This document shows, piece after piece, positions 56,602-64,000 of a DNA stretch of 64,000 bases (within the stretch, counting starts at the first letter, position 1; every line of letters starts with the position of its first letter). A model generated the notes under the pieces. It searched no databases, was not told the origin of the DNA, and saw nothing but the letters and a program-made list of their open reading frames with translations. Origin of the DNA: Paracentrotus lividus (taxonomy: Eukaryota; Echinodermata; Echinoidea; Camarodonta; Echinidae); assembly GCA_940671915.1 (NCBI GenBank), contig CALNVZ010003434.1, forward strand, positions 13,985,106-14,049,105. Direction: 5' to 3'. The translations under genes and the position numbers were made by a program.

Positions 56602-58626
56602 ATTAGGATCGAAGCAAACAATACAGACAGTGACATGATAAACATTTATTTGACTGAATGAATACATTTGTCGTGCTTGGTATCTTTGTACTTCGCTATT
56701 AATATCATCACTACTTGCATTATTTTAATTGTTATTTGGCAATATGCATAGTTTTATCCCATGATGATTGTTGAATTTTAATATTGATTTTGTATCTTTG
56801 TGACACGTTAATACCACACATCCAACGCCAACTCCACAGGAAAGATGTTGCATTGCCAAAATGGGATTAATCTGTCTATAAAATAAGAATTCACCCCAAA
56901 AAGGATATTCTCCTACCGTTTTTGTCTTTTCTTACTCCTTTTTTGTGACCTTCCTTTATTTTTCCTGTTTTCCCGTACAATTTTCTTTTTAATATAATTA
57001 TTTTTTCTCCATATACCTCCTTTCTCTTTCATAATTTGTGTCTCTCCCTTCCCTTCTCTTTGGTCTCTATACCCTATTTACATATTTTCGTAATTTCAAT
57101 AAGATATTAAAGGGCATATTCAGCATTGTTGTAAAAAGAGGACACAGACCGTTTGAATTGTCTATCTATTAATTTTTGTCGGAGGTCAACCTAGTGACAT
57201 TTATTTTCCCCATTTTTGTGCCAATGCTGGAAGAGGATAACTGATGTGTCTATGATAGGTAAACGTTGTTCCCCTTGTGTCCAGATTAATTGGAATAAAT
57301 GTAACACAGTAAAGTGGAATTGAAATGGATATACCTCCTCGAAAGGGGTGCTAATTAATCTGGTATTTGCCTGTGCAATTTTAGCAATAAAGCCTGGTCG
57401 TAGGGGACGTAAACAAGTCACTTTGATTGATTAAAATAATTAAGTGCCATAAGTTGTCTAGTGCCGTCCATCCCTTTTAAATAATTATAAACTAAAATCT
57501 GATACACCTTCTGCACTAAATCTCAATATACTGCGTATGTGCCGTTACGTTTGTCCATCACCAGACCACCCGACCAAGAAGTTATCAAAAACTCGTGATT
57601 TACAATTTTAAAGGTAAGTGGTTTAGATCAAGTTCCTAGCGCTTCAATTCATAGTTCAATGCATTATGTATCCTGTGATTTCTGGATTAAATGTATCAAA
57701 AGTAAATAATTCACACGTTTAGGTCTTCTCTTTTGCATGACTTATCTTATGGTCAAGGCCAGTGGTGCGTACCGGTTAAGATGGTTTCGGAGCTTGTCAA
57801 CCTAAATACATCCCTGACGTCCTAAAGCTCCCTAAACCCAATCCTAACCATAAGGTTAGGATTTCAGGCGTGTCAGGTTATGGGAAGAAGGACGTGAATT
57901 TTTTTTTCGGAATTCGGTTGTCCAAAATGTCATCATTATTCAGATAACAGCCACGTTAAAGGTAAGACGTTTATTCGGCGGTAAGGTTAGTTATCCATCA
58001 ATTTTTATCATTTCCCTTTTTTAACGAGGGTGTTTGTACGGGGCGCCAAGGCCCCAAATACCCAAGTTTAGGCCCTTTATTTTAAGTTTTACAAGGGTCC
58101 AGGCCCTTATTAAGGTATAGGGTCATAGCGTTCTCTACGTTCCAATTCGAACGGTTCTGTTCCTTTAAAATAACTTGAACAGGACATGCCACACAAAGTT
58201 CGCAAGATCGCCTTTCAGTATACGTAGGGCCTATTGCATTTTATTCACTTTAATTAGATTACAGGAAATTACATCTCCAGGGGAGGCGAAACATACACGG
58301 GTGACAAAATACCTTTACTGCTCGAGGCTTTGTAATAGTGTGGGAAACTGGCCGGATGCTGGACAGAAAATACAGATGACTAAAGCCAGTGTAACTTCAT
58401 CAAGAGGTCCTCAAAACTCGCCGCTGTGTTGGAAGACGATATTATTATTCTGAAAACATTTTGAAGTCGTTTCTAGCATGAGCTAGAAAACAGTCGACAA
58501 TCGAATAGATGCTATAGGGGATGATCGATTAGGCGCATGTAATTTCTGTGGTTGTTTAGGCGGCATTGAATGACATGATGAATAATGATCACTGTTTTTT
58601 ATCTACCCACGATGAATCTCCACCTG
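56602..58626. other. Intergenic, no gene recognised
   Basis: AT- and pyrimidine-rich sequence (about 56925-57070 is T/C-rich). An imperfect inverted repeat around CTAACCATAAGGTTAG lies near 57845. A 92-codon ORF at 58175-58453 has no recognised similarity. Confidence 0.4.
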
Positions 58627-58761
58627 GGGGCATTTCATCAAAGAGCTTGTCGGACATTTTATCCGACAAATTTGCTCTCAGCCAATCAGATCCAAGCATT
58701 TCAGTAGCTTATAACTGTTTGTCAGATAAAACGTCCGACAAGTCCTTTGATGAAATGCCCC
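58627..58761. mobile_element. Short foldback element
   Basis: Arms of about 45 bp start GGGGCATTTCATCAAAG and end with the complement. They include TTGTCGGACATTTTATCCGA and its near-complement. Total length is 135 bp. The target duplication is not clear. The ORF across it is a by-product of the palindrome. Confidence 0.8.
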
Positions 58762-59118
58762 ACTGATGTTGTTGATTTGATTTCACAAAGGAGGCTGAAA
58801 CTTCTTGATTTAGCTTTCTGAGTTTTGTACAAAGCAGTACAAATTATAGACCAACAATGAAATCAACCGTTTCTTAAACCCAAAGGTGGTATAACATTGC
58901 TGAGCCAAAAAACAAAACAAAAGAATTAAATTTGGATTTTAGCTTTGATCAGATTAGTGATCATTCGCTAATTGATCAATCGCCATTTTCATAATGAAGT
59001 CTGACAAATGAAAATACGACAAGAAATTGAAAAAAAAATATGGTCACAGATACGATACTATTTTTAATTTTGTTTAAAAATTATAAATGTAAAATTATTT
59101 TTTACCAGGTTAGGATAT

Positions 59119-61050
59119 ATACACAAGAAAAAAAAAGTAAGTCCCCCCTTAATCAAATTGGTATAACTTTTTAACCAAGAGGAATTTTACGAATTTTATT
59201 ACATGTGCTTGAAGGTTCCATTTAAGTGAATATTACTGAAATTCGTTAAGTCATGCTTCAATGAGCACAGTCAAAAGGCAAAAATGTCACTTTTCAAAAG
59301 TCACAAGATTAGTTTCATAACTTTAATTCAATAATATCGGAACAAATTCAAACTTTTCAACAAAAGATGTGTTCAGAAGGCTTGTTGTTCTTAATTTCTA
59401 ACCAAGAGGAATTTTACGAATTTTATTACATGTGCTTGAAGGTTCCATTTTAGTGAATATTACTGAAATTCGTTAAGTCATGCTTCAATGAGCACAGTCA
59501 AAAGGCAAAAATGTCACTTTTCAAAAGTCACAAGATTAGTTTCATAACTTTAATTCAATAATATCGGAACAAATTCAAACTTTTCAACAAAAGATGTGTT
59601 CAGAAGGCTTGTTGTTCTTAATTTCTAACACATCAAATGACTTTTGGATTAAATTTCACGGTTGGATGAGCATGAGGTAAAATTTGCAAAAACTGCATTT
59701 TTTACACATTTACTTTTGAAAAATTAATGATTATGACGGAATTTGCAATCTGGAAAGTTGTTTTAAACAATATCAATCAATTCACGGTTGAATGAACACT
59801 TAATAAAACAAAAAAAGAATATTTTTAAATTTGTTATGTAAGTATTGTTCCCTTTTGGGTGATGAAAATCATTTTATCAACAATGTTTTGTTATATGTAT
59901 GTCAAATAAATTTTTTTTCAAATCATGCTATGGCATTTTAGATAAAATTCACGTTTCAATGAACACGTGATACGTGAAAAGCCATTTTGTCGTTTGTGGA
60001 CTAAAATTCAATTCCTCACTTTGGATAATTGTCACAGACCTTCTTGGATAGTTCATTCGATTTGAGTTTCACGAAAATGTCAGTGTTTTATGCTTCAGTG
60101 AGTAGAAGATATTAAAAAAATATGGAAATAAGAAGAAATTTTAGAGCTTTAGCCCTACCCTGTGCCTCATCAGATTCTCAATTTAGCGTTTGTTCCTGTT
60201 AGTTAGTACCACCATGAGGTTGTGTGCCAAGTTTCGTGAAAAAACTCTCTGTAGAATTAACAAAAATTATCAATGAAATTAAGCCGAATTTCAATTTTGT
60301 TGAAATTTTGATTTTCTCTCCATTGACATTGTGTACAATTTCGAGGCAATAACAAACCCTAAATCAGCATCCTGGAAATTTTTAACAAAAAGGTGTTGAG
60401 CAATATCATTTGGCAGTTATGTTTATACACTCATCGACTAACTTACGTGCGAATATGAGATAAAACAGATAAAACCGTAGCGTAATACATGAATAAACGC
60501 ACATTAAAGGCAAATTTGTCATGACAAAAGTCACAAAACTCACCTTTAAAGTGTGCTCACTCGTCCATGACACGACGAATAGTGCTCATGTTCTCGCAAA
60601 ATGTGTCGATCATGTTGATGATAATATCTGATGGCAATTCTTTAAATAAAATTGTTGGATTTTACCATTTTTAGAGGTCTTAACAAATTCTTAAAATTGT
60701 GCTCACTCATCCATGAAAAATAGTGCAATGTATTGGGATCGGGGTTGGATGGTCAAATTTTGGATGATAAAACTACCCAAACAATTCAACACAAGGTACA
60801 AAGAAAATTTTAGAAAATTGTTATTTTTACAGACCAAAAAATGACCCTTATGACTTTTGAAAATGTCAATTTTTGCTTTAAACGTTAATCACTCATGCAT
60901 GTCTCAGGGGATCGATGTCATTTTTTTTCACAGAAGATACTCAATAAGTGTAGAGAACCCCCCTCACAATTATTTTGCTCAAACAAAAAATCCCTTTTAA
61001 AAGTTACATCATTTTGATTAGGGGGGGGGACTTACTTTTTTGTTGTGTAT
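59119..61050. mobile_element. 1.9-kb TIR element with AAGTAAGTCCCCC ends
   Basis: The left end has ACACAAG, an A-run and AAGTAAGTCCCCCC, then TTAATCAAATTG. The right end is the complement with small changes. ATAT lies outside both ends, compatible with a TA or AT duplication. Inside is a near-perfect 227-bp tandem duplication and many short phrases such as CACTCRTCCATGA and ATGAACAC. No long ORF is present, so it is non-autonomous or a relic. Confidence 0.7.
59173..59626. repeat. 227-bp tandem duplication, nearly identical copies
   Basis: The unit starting AACCAAGAGGAATTTTACG occurs at 59173 and again at 59400. By eye the two differ at a single position (CCATTTAAGTG versus CCATTTTAGTG). The near-identity indicates a recent duplication or an assembly artefact. 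Confidence 0.9.
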
Positions 61051-61689
61051 ATGTATAAAGGGTACATTTAATTTAAGTAAACAAGCTTTAAACCTTGGAT
61101 ATCTTGAAATAGACATATATGGTGCATGTACATACACGTATATGATTTTACATCCAAGATAACATCATCATCTGCAGAAAGCTAGAACTATGACGTTGAT
61201 ATTAAAACCATTCCGTCTCTGAACTGACCAGGCGACTTAAGTAATTGAGGATATCAGGGCACTGTTTTCCTAGTATTACTCTGACTGTGGGGTGTTGAGA
61301 GTATGAAATAAGACGGAATAGAATGCTGGACAACCCTGCGTGATCATTTCCAATGATAATATTGATTAAACGTCATCGAAGGACAAGTTCCATTAGTAGG
61401 ATAAACAAAGAGAATCCATATTACATCACATATCAGGTGACAGGAAGCTTCAACCTACATGGACTTGGCGGCTTCTCTTTTATTATGATCGAAAATCATA
61501 ACAAAACCTTCACCAGGGTTTATCAATATCTTGTTCTGACATTTATTTTCTTTTAAAAAAACATTTAAAAAAGGATCTGAGTGCTTAATTTTTTAAAACT
61601 TGTAAATGTATCTAACTTGTAAATGGACGCATATATTTTTTTAAAAAATGCTGAAACTGCTTATCCAACAAAACAGAGCCATAACTGAG
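61051..61689. other. Intergenic, nothing recognised
   Basis: AT-rich sequence. The 67-codon ORF at 61353-61556 has no recognised similarity. Confidence 0.4.
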
Positions 61690-61940
61690 GCAAAATACCG
61701 ACGGTACACTATAGTGATGGTACCCGCAACGACAAATTCCCTCATGGGAGAAACTCCAGCGAAATCCGCAACGGAATAATCATTCGGGGGGGGGGGTGCT
61801 TGAAGTCAGCCCTGCAACCTCATTATATACCTCATCGGATGGATCTGCATTGAGGCTAGCAACGTAAGAATCCCTCATGAGGGAATCTGCAGTGAGGCCC
61901 GCAACCTATGCAGTTTCCGCAACGTAAGCATCCCTTATTA
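61690..61940. repeat. Degenerate tandem repeat (CCGCAACG units)
   Basis: Recurring phrases CCGCAACG, GCAACGTAAGAATCCCTCAT, GAGGGAATCTGCAGTGAGGC and a G10 run near 61785. About four to five decayed units. Non-coding. Confidence 0.65.
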
Positions 61941-64000
61941 ATGTGGCCTTGTGTTCGAGTAAGGGTTCTGACCAAATTATATATTTTTTTTCTTCTAAAT
62001 TTTACATTAAAATCAAGATTTGCTATTTGTAAGGGTTGTTGGGAAAAATTAACAATGATAATATATCTACTGCTGATGTGAACATACTAAAAAAAGTATA
62101 ATCTGCAATGATGATTATATAAAGTAGTTATATTAAATTTCAGATATTTCCCTATAGCTCATTACAATGTGCATGTTTATTATCAAATCTAACTTTTAAA
62201 TTTTCAGGAGTTCACCTTTGAATTTCAATAGCTATCTAATGCTGATATGAACATACTATTTACGATAAATGGAAAATTCTTCAAAGTAGGAAATTTTTAA
62301 AGAAGATTTCGATGACTTCCTAACGTTTGGAATAATACATGGAATATCCCGACCTTTTAAGTCTATGGCTCCAGCAGACATTAATAAGTGGACGCCATTT
62401 TTTTTCATTGTGCAAATGTTACCATATTCATTTTCATACATTATTCTCTACTCGCAAATATGCTATTTTAGTACATGCAACAATTTTGTGTAATGAATTG
62501 AAAATGAAAAATAACTATCAAATATACACATCACTGCATCCGATAAAGATATTGACGAACAAGGGGGGGGTGGGGGGGATAAATGCATTCTTCTGGAAGA
62601 AAAGTAGTCTGGCCTCTGTCCCCACCCCTATCGATGTCACGCTTCCCCGACACCTTTTCTTCCCGTAAACAACCCGTGACATTTCCCCACATTGGCCTCC
62701 TAGTGGCTGAACCAACCTTCCGACCAATCTTTCAACATAATATACATTCTATTTGTCTATAGTGACGTTGAAAGGCGTGTGGTTCTTATTGAAAACATCG
62801 TTCTACAGCATTGATTTAATCTTTAGGCTGTTTATGGTTTTAGCCTAAATGTAAACCACAGCATATGGACCGGTACATCTCAATGCCATTTACATACCAA
62901 TCTCGACTGCAAGCTGCACGTCTCAATGATAGTAAAAATTGTTCATTTTAATCTGAGCAGAGTTTGTTGACGTCGTGAACGATATACTGGGGTTTTCACT
63001 CTCCGTGTGCGTATGTACATGATTTCAAGTCTCGGAAAAAGAAGAAGAAGAAGAAAAAAAAAAAAAAAAATCAGTGACTCGGTAGCCTATATGCAAGATA
63101 CTTAACGGGTACTAGTATTCCGGAAAACAGCAACAATGTTTTGAAGACATAGACTTATAATAATCAATAATAAAGGATATATTGTATATTGTGGTATTTT
63201 TGTTGTAAAGACTGCATATAACATGGGCATAGTAGTGATCATCATGATGGTGCATCATGGGTATGGAAAACACAAAATTAAGTGTATTTCAGGACTTCTA
63301 TATTCATATACAATACCGTTTATAACCATGTAAAGGCGGTGGAGTCATCTGATTGTTCTAGCCCATAAGTCACAAAACATACGTTCGCTTGCAGACAGAA
63401 TAAACCCATAATTGAGCTCTCTACTTTACTTCTAGATCGCATACCGTTAAAAGAATTTTTTTTATTTTTTTTTTTTATTTATTTTGACAGCTTTTCGTTC
63501 ACCTATACCAATAGATTTTTTAATCATGCTGATATAGCATGTAGATGAAATGAACGTTTTATTTTTGGCTGGGTATATTGCGTGTATATGGGGAAATCCT
63601 ACGCAAATATTTGAAGATATCAGTGACATAATTACCAGGTCGATATTTTCTTTAATCCAGAAGCAAATGGAGAATTCCAATGTAATGGTGTATGACAACT
63701 GTTACTGCACACGTACGTCAAATATCGTATGTAAATATTTTAGGAAACTGAGGGGTTTCTGTTTGTATGTGAGTGGGGTTTGTAGGTGCGTTTTGTGGGG
63801 TGGCAGGGAGAATTGCACCTATAAAAAACAGATAGAGATTTTTGTCACATAATCTTTGATACACAAAAAGAAATAATTGTCTTTCTCAAGCAGTAAAATT
63901 CGGAACCGTCCATTTACTCATCCATTTGTCTATAGAAGACTATTAGGCATGATAGGCAGTTCGACAAACAACTGGATTTTCTTATGACATATTTATTAAT
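61941..64000. other. Window end, no gene recognised
   Basis: Contains G-runs near 62561-62578, an A/GA-run near 63043-63070 and a T-run near 63458-63478. An ORF at 63550-63852 begins with a hydrophobic stretch, but nothing identifies it as a gene. Confidence 0.4.

Noticed and set aside
55274-57120. LTR pair around the BEL/Pao fragment
   Set aside because: No convincing direct repeats were found on the two sides by eye. A local alignment would be needed to exclude short or diverged LTRs.
63550-63852. 100-codon ORF with a hydrophobic start resembling a signal peptide, with a possible donor after about 44 codons
   Set aside because: No recognised family and no neighbouring exon. This length can arise by chance in AT-rich sequence.

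Overview
The window is AT-rich, intron-rich and crowded with transposable elements. It reads as an animal nuclear genome, most likely an invertebrate deuterostome such as a sea urchin or another echinoderm. Three things support this: tRNA-derived SINEs with an ATT-repeat tail, BEL/Pao retrotransposon remnants, and many foldback and TIR elements of the kinds common in echinoderms. The species assignment is inference. There are no bacterial operons, no real tRNA or rRNA genes and no CRISPR array.

One host gene can be followed with confidence: a divergent nicotinic acetylcholine receptor-like (Cys-loop) channel subunit on the + strand, with exons at 2193-2262 (signal peptide, tentative), 13630-13674, 15510-15619, 16161-16380, 17654-17972, 18373-18545 and 21344-21682 (stop). 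Splice sites and reading phases fit from 13630 to the stop. Exon lengths of 45 and 110 bp match conserved exons of vertebrate CHRN genes. An expected exon of about 140 bp (first strand of the ligand-binding domain) was not found between 2263 and 13629. The subunit has the CX13C Cys-loop, a vicinal Cys-Cys pair and four membrane helices, but its pore helix and ligand-site aromatics are unusual.

The introns and the rest of the window are repeat territory. 1-13600 holds TTAA- and TA-flanked MITEs, SINEs and microsatellites, including a nested pair at 11208-13446. 18.7-21.1 kb (last intron) holds two LINE remnants in opposite orientation. 22257-23412 is a DNA element with an 8-bp target duplication. 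26862-29610 is a TA-flanked element carrying a Harbinger-like transposon, which itself carries a LINE.

The most striking structure is 31.8-54.0 kb. A SINE head (31828-32040) and a SINE tail (53911-54007) flank an A-B-A / B-C repeat block. That block is interrupted by one 20.8-kb segment (32706-53522) with matching 24-bp inverted ends, inverted subterminal arrays and a TA duplication. An intact copy of the empty site lies next to it at about 32250. The segment contains satellites, LINE debris and a 25-N gap, but no recognisable transposase.

54.2-64 kb holds a four-monomer palindromic MITE, a rearranged BEL/Pao gag/pol fragment (55544-56601), a small foldback element and a 1.9-kb TIR element with a near-perfect 227-bp tandem duplication. 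No host gene was recognised there.
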